Shown: positions 43,124-52,426, counted from the stretch's first letter. The stretch: DNA of 64,000 nucleotides from Neorhizobium galegae (GCF_017877055.1 NZ_JAGIPG010000002.1:1302001-1366000), one strand, 5' to 3'. The notes: generated by a model from the letters alone, not told the origin. A program made the numbers and translations.

Positions 43124-45013
43124 TCATTCCGCTGCCGGAACGCCACGCATGACGACGCCGAGGTCGTCCTCCTCGCGCACCTTGCGCAGTTGTTCTTCGG
43201 CCTGCACCGCTTCGCGCTGGCGGTTCCACATCGAGGCGTAAAGCCCGTTCTGTTCGAGCAACGCATTGTGTGTGCCGCGTTCGGCGATCTGCCCGTCGCG
43301 CAGCACGATGATCTCGTCGGCGCCGATGACGGTCGAAAGCCGGTGGGCGATGACCAGCGTCGTGCGGTTCCTGGACACCACGTCGAGGGCCGACTGGATC
43401 TCGTGTTCGGTCGTGGTGTCGAGCGCCGAGGTCGCCTCGTCGAGGATGAGGATCGGCGGGGCTTTGAGGACGGTGCGGGCGATCGCCACGCGCTGCTTCT
43501 CGCCGCCCGAAAGTTTCAGGCCGCGCTCGCCGACCTTGGTTCCGAAACCGTCCGGCAGCGCGCTGATGAAATGGCCGATCTGTGCCACGTCGGCGGCGGC
43601 CAGCACCTCTTCCTCGCTGGCCGAGGGGCGGCCGTAGCGGATGTTGTAGGCGATCGTGTCGTTGAACAGGACGGTATCCTGCGGAACCATGCCGATCGCC
43701 GCGCGCAGCGAATGCTGCGTGATGTCGCGCACGTCCTGCCCGTCGATGGTGATAGAACCGCCTTGGACGTCGTAGAACCGGTAGAGCAGCCGGGAAATCG
43801 TCGACTTGCCGGCGCCGGACGGCCCGACGATCGCCACCGTCTTGCCCGCTGGCACCTCGAACGAGACACCCTTCAGGATCGGCCGGGCCGGATCGTAGGA
43901 AAAATGCACGTTCTTGAAGGCGATCGCGCCCTGGCCGATGTCCAGCTGCCTGGCATCCGGCCGATCGACGACCTCCGGCTGCACTTCCAGGAGTTCGAAC
44001 ATCTGCTCGATATCGGTCAGTCCCTGGCGGATTTCGCGATAGACGAAGCCGATGAAGTTGAGCGGCACGGAAAGCTGCAGCAGCAGCGCGTTGACGAACA
44101 CGAAATCGCCGATCGTCTGCTCGCCGCGCTGTACGGCCAGCGCCGACATCACCATCATGACGGTCGTGCCGAGGCCGAAGATGACGCCCTGGCCGAAGTT
44201 GAGCCAGCCGAGCGAGGTCCACACGTCGGTCGCGGCCTTCTCGTAGCGCGCCATCGACGCGTCGAAGCGCTTGGCTTCCATCTCCTCGTTGCCGAAATAT
44301 TTGACCGTCTCGAAATTGAGGAGCGAATCGATCGCCTTGGTATTGGCGTCGGTGTCGCTGTCGTTCATCGAGCGGCGGATGGCGATGCGCCAGTCGCTGG
44401 CCTTGACTGTGAACCAGATGTAGAGCGCCACCGTGACGGCGGTGACGAGAACGTACCAGAAGCCGTAGCTGACCCAGAAAATGATGGCCGTCAGCAGGAA
44501 TTCGAGCAGCGTCGGGACGGTGTTGAGAATGGTGAACCGGACGATGGTTTCGATGCCCTTGGTGCCGCGCTCGATGATCCGCGACAGGCCGCCGGTCTTG
44601 CGCTCCAGATGGAAGCGGAGCGAGAGCTGGTGCATGTGCACGAAGGTGCGATAGGCGAGTTGGCGCACCGCATATTGCCCGACCGAGGCAAACAGCGCGT
44701 CACGAAGCTGGTTCAGCCCGACCTGCAGGATGCGGGTGAAATTGAGCGCGATGACCAAAACCACGGCGCCAAGCAGGAAGGCGGGCAGGATGCCCGCCAT
44801 GTCCAGCTTGCCGTTCAGCGCGTCCGTCGCCCATTTGAAGAAATAGGGCACCGTCAAGAGCACGAACTTGGCGAGGAACAGGTAGAAGGTGGCCCAGATG
44901 ACGCGGGCCTTCAGGTCGGCGCGCCCTTGCGGCCACATATAGGGCCACAGGTTGACGAGCGTGCCGAGCGGATTGCTGGCATCCGCCGATATGGTCTTCT
45001 TGGTATTCGCCAT
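43124..45013 (-). CDS. atm1: Atm1-type ABC exporter (fused permease-ATPase)
   Basis: 629 aa half-transporter. Six membrane helices (about 25-310) are followed by the ATPase with Walker A GPSGAGKST, signature LSGGEKQRVAIARTVL, Walker B ILILDEATSALD and H-loop VIAHRLSTV. Sequence and length match the Atm1/HMT1 subfamily (RIIERGTKGIETIVRFTILN and FVFVNALLLQLSVPLNFIGF are characteristic), which exports glutathione-linked metal or sulfur species in alphaproteobacteria. The ATG at 45013 gives MANTKKTIS; the frame extends to 45079 without similarity. Confidence 0.92.
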   Translation of the reverse strand: MANTKKTISADASNPLGTLVNLWPYMWPQGRADLKARVIWATFYLFLAKFVLLTVPYFFKWATDALNGKLDMAGILPAFLLGAVVLVIALNFTRILQVGLNQLRDALFASVGQYAVRQLAYRTFVHMHQLSLRFHLERKTGGLSRIIERGTKGIETIVRFTILNTVPTLLEFLLTAIIFWVSYGFWYVLVTAVTVALYIWFTVKASDWRIAIRRSMNDSDTDANTKAIDSLLNFETVKYFGNEEMEAKRFDASMARYEKAATDVWTSLGWLNFGQGVIFGLGTTVMMVMSALAVQRGEQTIGDFVFVNALLLQLSVPLNFIGFVYREIRQGLTDIEQMFELLEVQPEVVDRPDARQLDIGQGAIAFKNVHFSYDPARPILKGVSFEVPAGKTVAIVGPSGAGKSTISRLLYRFYDVQGGSITIDGQDVRDITQHSLRAAIGMVPQDTVLFNDTIAYNIRYGRPSASEEEVLAAADVAQIGHFISALPDGFGTKVGERGLKLSGGEKQRVAIARTVLKAPPILILDEATSALDTTTEHEIQSALDVVSRNRTTLVIAHRLSTVIGADEIIVLRDGQIAERGTHNALLEQNGLYASMWNRQREAVQAEEQLRKVREEDDLGVVMRGVPAAE

Positions 45014-45170
45014 CAATGTCTCCGGGACGGGCGCGTGGAAACGCCTCCCGCACATAAGGTCCGGGGAAGAATGTTGCAATGACGGTTTCGTGAAACTTGA
45101 AGGCCGGGCGATCGGCGGCAGGCGGCACTCAGTGGCGAGGGCGGGATGTTACCCGCCCTGGCTGATCGCC

Positions 45171-45857
45171 TTACTTGGTATTGGTGGAGGAGGCGGGCGC
45201 GGGGCTTGTGGCCGGCTTGGTGGTTGCCGACGCGGCCCAGGAAATGTAGTAATAGGCCTCGCCGACCATGCCGAAATAGGAGCTCGCGCCGGTCGCCTTC
45301 TCGATATAGCTGCCATCGGCATTGCGCACGAACTTGCCGCTTTCGTCCCGCGTCAGGCGGTCCTTGAGGAACTGGGTCCAGTCGGATTTGTCGACGGAAG
45401 TAATGCCGGCTGAAGTCTGTTTGCCGTCGGTAATGTCCCAGGCGGTGATCTTGTCGCCGGCGACCGCGTCGGTCAAAGTCAGGGTGCCGGCATCGATCGC
45501 CTTCTGCATTGCCTCGGCCATCGCCTTGCTGTCGGGGCTCGCCTTCAGCGCGTCCAGCTTCTCCTGGAGCGCCTTCATGAACGCCTTGCTGGACATGTCG
45601 CCAACCGATCCGTCGCCCGCGGTATCGGGGGCATTGCCGTTCAGGGTCTGCTGCAGCGAGGCAATCAGCGCCGCAATCTTGTCATCCTCATAGTCGTTGT
45701 CGCCACCGCTGCCGCTGGAAAACAGCATGTCGGCGAGCGACGAGGAGGACGAGCCGGACGTCGAGCTGCCGGGTGTCCTGTTGTCGGAGACATCCTTAAA
45801 TGCGTTGAGGGCCACCTGAGAGGACCAAATCCGAACGGAATTAATGCTGGAAACCAT
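45171..45857 (-). CDS. Hypothetical protein, Ser-rich N-terminal region
   Basis: 228 aa, no family recognised. No signal peptide. Residues 28-50 are Ser/Gly rich (STSGSSSSSLADMLFSSG). The middle is helical and acidic (SKAFMKALQEKLDALKASPD). The C-terminal half, WTQFLKDRLTRDESGKFVRN ... ASSYFGMVGEAYYYISWA, is probably the folded part, ending in an Ala/Pro/Thr tail. CAGGAGAAGAAA precedes the ATG at 45857. The low-complexity N-terminus suggests a secreted or surface role (type-I-like export), but this is speculation. Confidence 0.6.
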   Translation of the reverse strand: MVSSINSVRIWSSQVALNAFKDVSDNRTPGSSTSGSSSSSLADMLFSSGSGGDNDYEDDKIAALIASLQQTLNGNAPDTAGDGSVGDMSSKAFMKALQEKLDALKASPDSKAMAEAMQKAIDAGTLTLTDAVAGDKITAWDITDGKQTSAGITSVDKSDWTQFLKDRLTRDESGKFVRNADGSYIEKATGASSYFGMVGEAYYYISWAASATTKPATSPAPASSTNTK

Positions 45858-46168
45858 TTTCTTCTCCTGTCCGCGCGGCATGGATCAGAGTCGGAGATAA
45901 TATGCGAGCACGCCGCCTGACCACCGCCGTATTCCTCCCAACCTGCGCGAAGCTGGCCGATGCTGCATCTCGGGGGCTGCCGGCGCGGAAATGCGCGGTT
46001 CTCGCTGGTGCAGGGCAACGGCGGTGCCTTCGCAGCGTGTCGGGTGGAGCGAGGACCTCGCGTTATCCGGGTCGGGTGCGACAACGGGCCGACTCGGGGG
46101 CACTGCCAGTTTCTGCTGTGGCTCAAGGAGATTCCTGCACCGAGCGCTTTGGCCGCAAACCCGGGCGG

Positions 46169-46200
46169 CCGCACCGGACGTCGTGTCCGGTGCGGTTTTG
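46169..46200 (+). terminator. Rho-independent terminator of an unidentified transcript
   Basis: CCGCACCGGAC (46169-46179) and GTCCGGTGCGG (46185-46195) form a perfect 11-bp stem with loop GTCGT, followed by TTTTG. No plus-strand protein gene lies within 1.1 kb upstream, so the terminated transcript is probably a small RNA or starts inside the gene-poor region. Confidence 0.7.
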
Positions 46201-46561
46201 GTTGGGAAAAAGGGCAGGCGGGGTATTTCGGGATACTGGGTGTTCAGGCTTTCCGCCTGCCCCGACCGTTTCCTGCAGCTTTCCGAGAGTTGTCAGTTCC
46301 CGTTCCACTACGTTCGACGGCCATCACCGGAAACCGGGGTCCGAAAACCCTTGGACGAGGATGCCGGTTCGCGAACCCCGTTTCCCATCCGATGACGGGG
46401 GCATTATGGGGCGGCTTCGGAAGGCGGGGATGGCTGGGGAAATGAATGCGGCTAAAGACTTGGTTGGGTTGGGCGGTTTTTTCACGAGGTGGGAAATTGT
46501 CCCCGGTTTCTTGGCAGGGGAGATGCGCAGGAAAGGTCATTCGCACCGCCGACGCGGCGCG

Positions 46562-46592
46562 GCTGGATTCCTGTGACAAGCACAGGGATGAG
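46562..46592. repeat. Palindromic intergenic repeat, copy 2 (CCCTGTG family)
   Basis: CTGGATTCCTGTGACAAGCA followed by CAGGGATGAGG, the reverse complement of the block at 63473-63506 with few differences. It sits in the gene-poor region before the LysM gene. Confidence 0.75.
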
Positions 46593-46670
46593 GAAGGTCG
46601 GGGAGCCGCGGCAATCCCAAACGATGTCCCAAATGGACCAGGAGGGGTATTGATACCCCAAATCGCCCCC

Positions 46671-48497
46671 TTACGACCGGCGCTGTATCATCCGCTGGCG
46701 ATGGAGTTCTTCGGCGTCCGGCAGGGCCTCGTCCGGTACGCCGAAAATCTGGCCGGGCTGGATGACGTCGGGGTTGCGGATCTGGTCTTCGTTGGCGAGG
46801 TAGATCGTCGTATAGCGCACACCCTGGCCGTAGACGCGGCGGGAAATCTGCCAGAGTGTATCGCCGCGGCGGATGATCACCGAGCTGCGTTCGCTCTGAG
46901 TCAACGGCTCCTGCTGGATGGTGCGGGTGCCGCTGGCGTCGGTCACCGTCATCGGGGCGGCTGTGGTGGCCGGAATGCCGTGCAGTTCGCGGGCAATGAC
47001 CGGGCCGACGGCGCGGGCGATCATTTCGCCGATCCGCTTCAGGCCGGCCCCGACGCTTGCGACATCCTTGGGAAGCGCGTCGAGCGCGGCGCCTGCTGCG
47101 GCCGCGTTCTGGACGGTGGTTTCGGCAAGCACCCGGGCGGAGGCGGCCGCCTCGGCCGGCAGGCGGTATTCGGATAGCGATTTCAGGGCGATCGAGGTGG
47201 CGGAGCGGGCGGCTGCCATCTGTTCCGCAGAGGGTACGCGGCCGTCGTCGTAAAGCCCGCGCAGCAGGTTGAAGGCGCGTACCGCCTCATTGCGCAGCTT
47301 GTCGAAGGCGCCGCTGTCGGCCGCCGACATGCCGTTATTGGCGGCCTGCGACGCCGCAACGGCGGCGACCTGATCGCCGGCCGGGCGGTTGAAGGGCACT
47401 TCGACCCGTACCAGAGGCTGGCCGCCGGCCCCGAGCACCTCGACGCCGATCCGATGGTCGCCGACTGCGAGGTCGATCGCTCCTTCGATCACGAAACTGC
47501 CGTCCTGGCCCGCCTGGGCGGTGCCGATCGGCCGGCCGTCGGCTTGGCCGCGCAGCAAGGTGCCGGCCTTCGTGTTACCGGCGACGAAGATCTTGTTGCC
47601 CTCGATTTCGACAGCCGTGATGCGCAGTTCAGGTGCAGCGGATGTCGCCGTCGGAGAGGCGGGCGTCGAGACCGGTATGCTCGGCGCGGAAGACGCAAGA
47701 TTGGACGAACCGGACGGCGGTGCCGGCAGGGTGGCAACGGAGGGCGTGGCCGACGGGTTGGCGGAGGGGGCGGCCGACGGGGCGACAAGCGCGGGGCTGG
47801 CGGGAGCCGGATTGGCGGCGGGCGAAGCTGCCGCGGCCTGGGCGGCCGGCTGCGCAGCGCTCACGCCAGGAAGAGTTGCGGCGTCCGGGGTCGGCGTGGC
47901 GATCAGGCGGCTTGCCTTGCCGGGCTTGGTGACCATGGCGAGCAGCTTGCCGTTCTTGTCGGCGGGCACCGAGACGGTCGCCGTTTCTTCCGACACGGTG
48001 GTCTTGCCGTCCTTGCCGATCGCCTTGAGCACGAGCTGGTGGTCACCGGGCGGCAGCGGCTTTTCCAGGATGGCGGCGAAATCGCCGCTCGGGCCGACAT
48101 CGACCTTGGCGACGGTCGCGGCGCCATCGGTGACTTCGAGCTTGGAATTGGGGGCAGCGCGGCCGGCGATCACGGTCGAACCGTCCGGCTCGACGCGCAG
48201 CACGTCGAAGGAGGGCGGAGTCATCGCGGTCGTCTGGCCTGCTGGGGAAGACGCGGCAGGCTGGGCCGTCTGCGGCGCGGTGGCAGCGGCCTGGTCGGCC
48301 GGCTTTGCGGCGTCGGGCGCCCTGGCCGTCGGCTGGGGTTCCGTCACTGCGTCCTTGACGGCATTGCCTGCGGCATTGATCGCATCGCCGATCGGCTTTG
48401 AATCCTTGTTTATCGCAGGCATCACCAAGAACACCATCAGCAGCGATGCGATAGCCAATACGATCAGAGCCAGCCAGCCGGCGCGGTTTTTCATCAT
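46671..48497 (-). CDS. LysM-domain envelope protein
   Basis: 608 aa. One N-terminal membrane anchor (about 6-27, WLALIVLAIASLLMVFLV), then long Ala/Pro/Ser-rich linkers (about 30-95 and 200-290). Two Ig-like beta modules lie between (FDVLRVEPDGSTVIAGRA; LRITAVEIEGNKIFVAG), and a C-terminal LysM repeat (RRGDTLWQISRRVYGQGVRY through NPDVIQPGQIFGVP) binds peptidoglycan. This domain order is common in Rhizobiales proteins of unknown function. It probably spans from inner membrane to wall. The ATG at 48497 has GAGAGG 5 bp upstream; TTG and ATG alternatives sit 3 bp either side. Confidence 0.88.
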   Translation of the reverse strand: MMKNRAGWLALIVLAIASLLMVFLVMPAINKDSKPIGDAINAAGNAVKDAVTEPQPTARAPDAAKPADQAAATAPQTAQPAASSPAGQTTAMTPPSFDVLRVEPDGSTVIAGRAAPNSKLEVTDGAATVAKVDVGPSGDFAAILEKPLPPGDHQLVLKAIGKDGKTTVSEETATVSVPADKNGKLLAMVTKPGKASRLIATPTPDAATLPGVSAAQPAAQAAAASPAANPAPASPALVAPSAAPSANPSATPSVATLPAPPSGSSNLASSAPSIPVSTPASPTATSAAPELRITAVEIEGNKIFVAGNTKAGTLLRGQADGRPIGTAQAGQDGSFVIEGAIDLAVGDHRIGVEVLGAGGQPLVRVEVPFNRPAGDQVAAVAASQAANNGMSAADSGAFDKLRNEAVRAFNLLRGLYDDGRVPSAEQMAAARSATSIALKSLSEYRLPAEAAASARVLAETTVQNAAAAGAALDALPKDVASVGAGLKRIGEMIARAVGPVIARELHGIPATTAAPMTVTDASGTRTIQQEPLTQSERSSVIIRRGDTLWQISRRVYGQGVRYTTIYLANEDQIRNPDVIQPGQIFGVPDEALPDAEELHRQRMIQRRS

Positions 48498-48666
48498 CAA
48501 TGCCTCTCCCGACAGCTATGGCTGTCGCATATTCGGATTAACCTTTTCCTCCCGCCTTCACAAGCTTTTCACACGATAAACCCTTGCTCTTCCGGGCATT
48601 TCCCGTCAATTTTGACGACCGGGGGCAGGTTTGGCCCTCCCTTTGAAATGCGTTGCGGAGAAAACT

Positions 48667-49272
48667 GTGCCGATTCGATCCATTTGCGTTTACTGCGGCT
48701 CGCAGCCGGGACGCGATCCCGCCTATATTGCAGCCGGCCGTGCGCTCGGAAAATCCATCGCCGCCCATGGGCTTCGGCTTGTCTATGGCGGAGGCACCAA
48801 GGGCATCATGGGTGCGGTCGCAGCCGGCGTTCTGTCGAACGGTGGTCAGGTTACCGGCATCATTCCCGAATTCCTGGTCGACATGGAGGCCACGCGCCAT
48901 TCGCTCGGCCAGCTCGACGAGCTGATTGTGACCGAGGACATGCATGCGCGCAAGCACAAGATGTTCGAGCGCGCTGACGCTTTCGTGACCCTGCCGGGCG
49001 GTATCGGCACGCTGGAGGAGATCGTCGAGATCATGACCTGGGCGCAGCTCGGGCGGCATGAGAAGCCGATGGTGTTCGCCAATATCGGCGGTTTCTGGGA
49101 TCCGATGCTCGACCTCATCACCCACATGCGCGAACAGGGTTTCATCCACCGTGCGCATCTGGTCCAGCCGCTGGTCATCGCCGATGTTGAGGAGATCGTT
49201 CCGGCGATCCTCGAACAGGGCGAGGACCGCCTGCCGTCCGGTGGCGAAGACGCGGTGATTTCAAGGCTTTGA
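48667..49272 (+). CDS. LOG-family protein (TIGR00730)
   Basis: 201 aa. ICVYCGSQPGRDPAY, the loop VYGGGTKGIMG, and the signature PGGIGTLEEIVE (PGGxGTxxE) define the LOG/TIGR00730 family. Plant members and several bacterial ones are cytokinin riboside 5'-monophosphate phosphoribohydrolases; others act on AMP-like nucleotides. MHARKHKMFERADAF is typical. The start is GTG 48667 with GGAG 6 bp upstream. Divergent from the LysM gene. A cytokinin-activating role in a rhizobium is possible but unproven. Confidence 0.88.
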   Translation: MPIRSICVYCGSQPGRDPAYIAAGRALGKSIAAHGLRLVYGGGTKGIMGAVAAGVLSNGGQVTGIIPEFLVDMEATRHSLGQLDELIVTEDMHARKHKMFERADAFVTLPGGIGTLEEIVEIMTWAQLGRHEKPMVFANIGGFWDPMLDLITHMREQGFIHRAHLVQPLVIADVEEIVPAILEQGEDRLPSGGEDAVISRL

Positions 49273-49289
49273 GAGCAGGCGCTTAACTT

Positions 49290-49619
49290 CTAGTCGACGA
49301 TGAAGAGCCGGGCTCCGGCCGATGTCGACGAGCGGTGGGGCTCGGCATCATCCGCCACCTGATAACTCATGCCGGGCTTCAGCACGAAGACCCGGCCGTC
49401 TGTGAGTTCCGTCGTCAGCTCGCCTTCAAGGCAGAGCAGGATATGGCCTTTGACGCACCAGTGGTCGGCGAGATAGCCCGGGGTATATTCGACCATCCGC
49501 ACCCGGATCCCGCCGAAATGGCATGTCTGCCAGGTCGCCAGTCCCGTATCGCCCTTGTGCTCGGTCTTCGGTACGGCGCTCCAGTCGGTGGTGCCGAACG
49601 GGATATCGCTGATTTTCAT
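49290..49619 (-). CDS. DHCW-motif cupin-fold protein
   Basis: 109 aa. A single cupin barrel with GYLADHWCVKGHILLCLEGEL, containing the D-H-W-C-x-K-G-H metal-binding element that names this small family, and MSYQVADDAEPHRSSTSAG with the second His. Function is unknown; a metal-dependent small-molecule binder is likely. It ends 17 bp from the convergent LOG-family gene and is just downstream of rarD on the same strand. Confidence 0.8.
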   Translation of the reverse strand: MKISDIPFGTTDWSAVPKTEHKGDTGLATWQTCHFGGIRVRMVEYTPGYLADHWCVKGHILLCLEGELTTELTDGRVFVLKPGMSYQVADDAEPHRSSTSAGARLFIVD

Positions 49620-49638
49620 GGGAATGCTCCGGAAAGGC

Positions 49639-50553
49639 CTATCGGCCGCGCGCCTGCTTCAGAAGAGACCAGGTATAGATCGCCAGTGCCGTCCAGATCA
49701 GCACAAAGGCACCGAGCTTCACGGGGCTGAGTGGCTCGTGGAAGGCGAAGACCGCGACCAGGAAGATCATCGTCGGGGCAATGTACTGCATGATCCCGAT
49801 GGTCGACAGCTTCAACAGTTTGGCGCCGTTGGCATAGATCATCAGCGGTGCGGCGGTGATGATGCCGGCGGCCATCAGAATGAACGTGTCCCAGCCGGTC
49901 GAGTTGAGGAGATGGCCCTGGCCGGTCGATTCCAGCCAGATCACATAGGGCAGGCAGGGAATGCTGATCAGAAGCACTTCCAGGAAGAAACCCTGGTTCG
50001 GGCCGATCGGCAGGGTTTTCCGGAACAGCGCATAAAACCCCCAGGTGACGGTGAGCGCCAGCGAAACCCACGGCAATCCGCCCGCGTCATAGGTGAGGAT
50101 CGCCACCGCCACCGCCACAAGGCCGATCGCGGCGAGCTGAACCGGCGCCAGCCGCTCCTTGAGCAGGACCGCCGCTAGGAAGATGCTGAACAGCGGATTG
50201 ATGAAATAACCGAGCGCCGCATCCAGCGTCCGGCCAGCGGCGACCGCCCACACATAGATGCCCCAGTTCGCCATTATGATCAGGGCGGTCAGGCATGCCA
50301 TGGCCAGCATGCGCGGGTTCTGCACGGCCACCTTGAGATCGCCGGTGCGACGCAGGACCAAGAGTACGGCCCCGGCGACCGGCACTGACCAGATCGCCCG
50401 ATGCGCCAGTACTTCCAGCGAAGGAAGATGGGCAACCGCCTTCAGATAGAACGGCAGGAAACCCCAGAGGAAATAGGCCGTCAGCCCGAAGGCGAAGCCG
50501 CGCGGCGTATCTTCGTTCTTCACTGTCGTCGCCGGGGCGGTGTCGGTGGCCAT
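49639..50553 (-). CDS. rarD: RarD/EamA-family transporter
   Basis: 304 aa, ten helices. GFAFGLTAYFLWGFLPFYLK at the start and EVLAHRAIWSVPVAGAVLLV are typical of RarD (TIGR00688), as are WAVAAGRTLDAALGYFINPL and PLMIYANGAKLLKLSTIGIM. The gene name comes from chloramphenicol sensitivity in E. coli; the physiological substrate is unknown. It is followed 19 bp later by the cupin gene, probably co-transcribed. Confidence 0.9.
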   Translation of the reverse strand: MATDTAPATTVKNEDTPRGFAFGLTAYFLWGFLPFYLKAVAHLPSLEVLAHRAIWSVPVAGAVLLVLRRTGDLKVAVQNPRMLAMACLTALIIMANWGIYVWAVAAGRTLDAALGYFINPLFSIFLAAVLLKERLAPVQLAAIGLVAVAVAILTYDAGGLPWVSLALTVTWGFYALFRKTLPIGPNQGFFLEVLLISIPCLPYVIWLESTGQGHLLNSTGWDTFILMAAGIITAAPLMIYANGAKLLKLSTIGIMQYIAPTMIFLVAVFAFHEPLSPVKLGAFVLIWTALAIYTWSLLKQARGR

Positions 50554-50704
50554 GCGGGTGTTTCCGGTATGTTGTTCTGGTTGTCTCCCGTTTAAACGAA
50601 TGGGTCGAGCCGGACCAATTCATTTCATTGAAGGACCAATCGTTTGTCGCGATTCCGTCGGCTTGGCTTGCGATAGTGATCCCCTGTTAGAACGGAGGAA
50701 TTGG

Positions 50705-51577
50705 ATGAATTTTGAGAACCAGCCGTTGCACCGGCAGATCTATGCCCGCCAGATCCTGGCCAAGGCCGGCGTTGGGGCCAACGATCGGCTGCTTGCCGCC
50801 TTCGCCGCCGTGCCGCGCGAACAATTCGTGGGCCCGCCGCCCTGGGTCTACAATGATTTCCGCAATTACCGCGAGCTCGCTTCCACAGATCCGCTGGTGC
50901 TCTACCAGGATGTGCTGGTCGGGCTGGACACGGCGCGCGGCGTCAACAACGGCATGCCGTCGCTGCATGCCGGAGGCCTCCACGCGCTTGGCATCCGCGA
51001 CGGCGAGACGGTCGCCCATCTCGGCGCCGGGACGGGCTATTACACGGCGATCATCGCCGAGCTGGCCGGGCCGTCGGGCCGGGTGATCGCCGTCGAATAC
51101 GACGAGGCTCTCGCGGAAAAGGCGCGGCGGAACCTGGCCGGTTACGCCAATGTCGAGCTCGTCCGTGGCGACGCGACCGAATGGCCGAAGGAGGATGCGG
51201 ACGTGATCTACGCCAATTTCGCGCTCGACCACCCGCCGGCCGCCTGGATGGACAATCTCGCGGTCTCCGGGCGCGCACTCTTCCCGCTCGGCTTCCCGGC
51301 GACCGACCACGGCCGGTCGAGCGGCTTTACCCGTTCCGCGGGTTTCCTGATGATCGACCGCCGTGCCAAAGGTTTTGGCGCCAGATTCCTGCAGCCGGTC
51401 TCCTTCGTCTGGGCCGAAGGCCAGCAGCCACCTCCGCCGGGCCGCCACGAGGGCCTCGCCGAAGCCTTCCGCTCGCGCCGCGGCTATCAGGTCCGCAGCC
51501 TGCGCTGGCGGCAGCCGCCTCAAGAGGGCGAGTGGTACGGCGAGGAGGATTGGGGGCTGAGTTTTGAGGAGGTGTGA
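50705..51577 (+). CDS. PIMT-like SAM-dependent methyltransferase
   Basis: 290 aa. The SAM-binding motif VAHLGAGTGYYTAIIAELAG (about residues 101-120) and the acidic VIAVEYDEAL match protein-L-isoaspartate O-methyltransferases, and LLAAFAAVPREQFVGPP is the family N-terminal element. Motif YANFALDHPPAAWMDNL replaces the usual VTAAAxxxP region, and the protein is about 70 residues longer than Pcm, so the substrate may differ. GGAGGAA lies 5 bp before the ATG at 50705. Confidence 0.8.
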   Translation: MNFENQPLHRQIYARQILAKAGVGANDRLLAAFAAVPREQFVGPPPWVYNDFRNYRELASTDPLVLYQDVLVGLDTARGVNNGMPSLHAGGLHALGIRDGETVAHLGAGTGYYTAIIAELAGPSGRVIAVEYDEALAEKARRNLAGYANVELVRGDATEWPKEDADVIYANFALDHPPAAWMDNLAVSGRALFPLGFPATDHGRSSGFTRSAGFLMIDRRAKGFGARFLQPVSFVWAEGQQPPPPGRHEGLAEAFRSRRGYQVRSLRWRQPPQEGEWYGEEDWGLSFEEV

Positions 51578-51736
51578 GGGGGGGAGGGTTAGGGATGCCG
51601 TACCGCCTCATGTCCCGTAGTTGATCGCCCTGCCAAAGGGGGAGATCATTGGGAGTCTGCCGCGCCGTCCCACCGGTTGTTTCCAACCCGAATCTCTGAT
51701 CAACCACGCAAACAAATGTCGGCGGAGGCGAATGTC

Positions 51737-52426
51737 ATGGCGGAGCAGGATTCCATCGAGCTTTTCGAACAGCAGATCGGACGCGCGGACGTGCTCGGCT
51801 TTACGGCCGCCGGAAGCACCGTGGTCCTGAACGGCTGCACGCTGGAGGCGGCGGACCTGTCGGGGCTCGATCTTCAGCGCTGGGAATTCAGGAACTGCAG
51901 GATGACGAATGTCAATCTGCGGGCCGCGGATCTCGAAGGGGCCAAGTTCGAGGGATGCCGGGGACCGTTCGCCAATTTTTCAGGCGCGAACCTCGCGGAA
52001 GCGGAATTCCGGAACTGCGACTTCAACAACGCCGTTTTCCTGGAAGCCAAAATGAACGACACCCGGTTCGCTGGCTGCAAGCTGACGGGCGCCAATCTGA
52101 CGCGGATCGCCTCGCTCGGCCTGTCGTTCAAGGAGACGATCCTGGCGCAGGCGAGGCTTCCCGCAGTGTCGTTCCGGAGATCCCGGATCGAGCGGGTCGA
52201 TTTTGGCATGGCCGATCTGTCGAAATGCGATTTTCGCGATGTCGTGTTCGACGGCTGCAGCCTGCGCGACGCGGGGCTTGTCGATGCGAGGTTCGAAGGG
52301 GCCGATCTGCGCGGCGCGGACCTCGGTGGGCTGAAGCTGATCGACGCCAGGAAGTTCAAGGGTGCCACGATCTCGCGGCAGCAGGCCGGAGATATCCTGG
52401 CGGAACTGGGACTGAAGGTTCAATAG
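51737..52426 (+). CDS. Pentapeptide-repeat protein (Qnr-like architecture)
   Basis: 229 aa made almost wholly of A(D/N)LxX-type pentapeptide repeats: ADLSGLDLQRWEFRNCRMTN, VNLRAADLEGAKFEGCR, ANFSGANLAEAEFRNCDFNN, then a repeat-poor stretch near 130-150 (ASLGLSFKETILAQARLP), then DFGMADLSKCDFRDVVFDGC. The two-block right-handed quadrilateral helix and length resemble Qnr and MfpA DNA mimics that protect gyrase, as well as many proteins of unknown role. The ATG at 51737 was chosen because GGAGG lies about 9 bp upstream; an earlier ATG at 51716 lacks one. Confidence 0.85.
   Translation: MAEQDSIELFEQQIGRADVLGFTAAGSTVVLNGCTLEAADLSGLDLQRWEFRNCRMTNVNLRAADLEGAKFEGCRGPFANFSGANLAEAEFRNCDFNNAVFLEAKMNDTRFAGCKLTGANLTRIASLGLSFKETILAQARLPAVSFRRSRIERVDFGMADLSKCDFRDVVFDGCSLRDAGLVDARFEGADLRGADLGGLKLIDARKFKGATISRQQAGDILAELGLKVQ

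Larger units (their letters stand above)
45858..46670. other. Gene-poor region with possible small RNA
   Basis: 813 bp without a convincing protein gene. It contains several GC-rich self-complementary stretches (for example GCGCGGAAATGCGCGG near 45983), a perfect terminator-like hairpin at 46169-46200, a CCCTGTG-family repeat at 46562-46592 and GGGGTATTGATACCCC near 46646. I could not match the 45900-46200 segment to RNase P, SRP, 6S or tmRNA, but an expressed sRNA ending at the hairpin is plausible. Confidence 0.4.

Noticed and set aside
43052..45082. 676-codon plus-strand open frame opposite the Atm1-type exporter
   Set aside because: Antisense shadow of a strongly conserved ABC exporter; composition is not protein-like.
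45900..46200. RNase P RNA, SRP RNA, tmRNA or 6S RNA
   Set aside because: The conserved motifs of RNase P RNA (GAGGAAAGUCCGGGC), SRP RNA and tmRNA are missing; only a generic sRNA remains possible.
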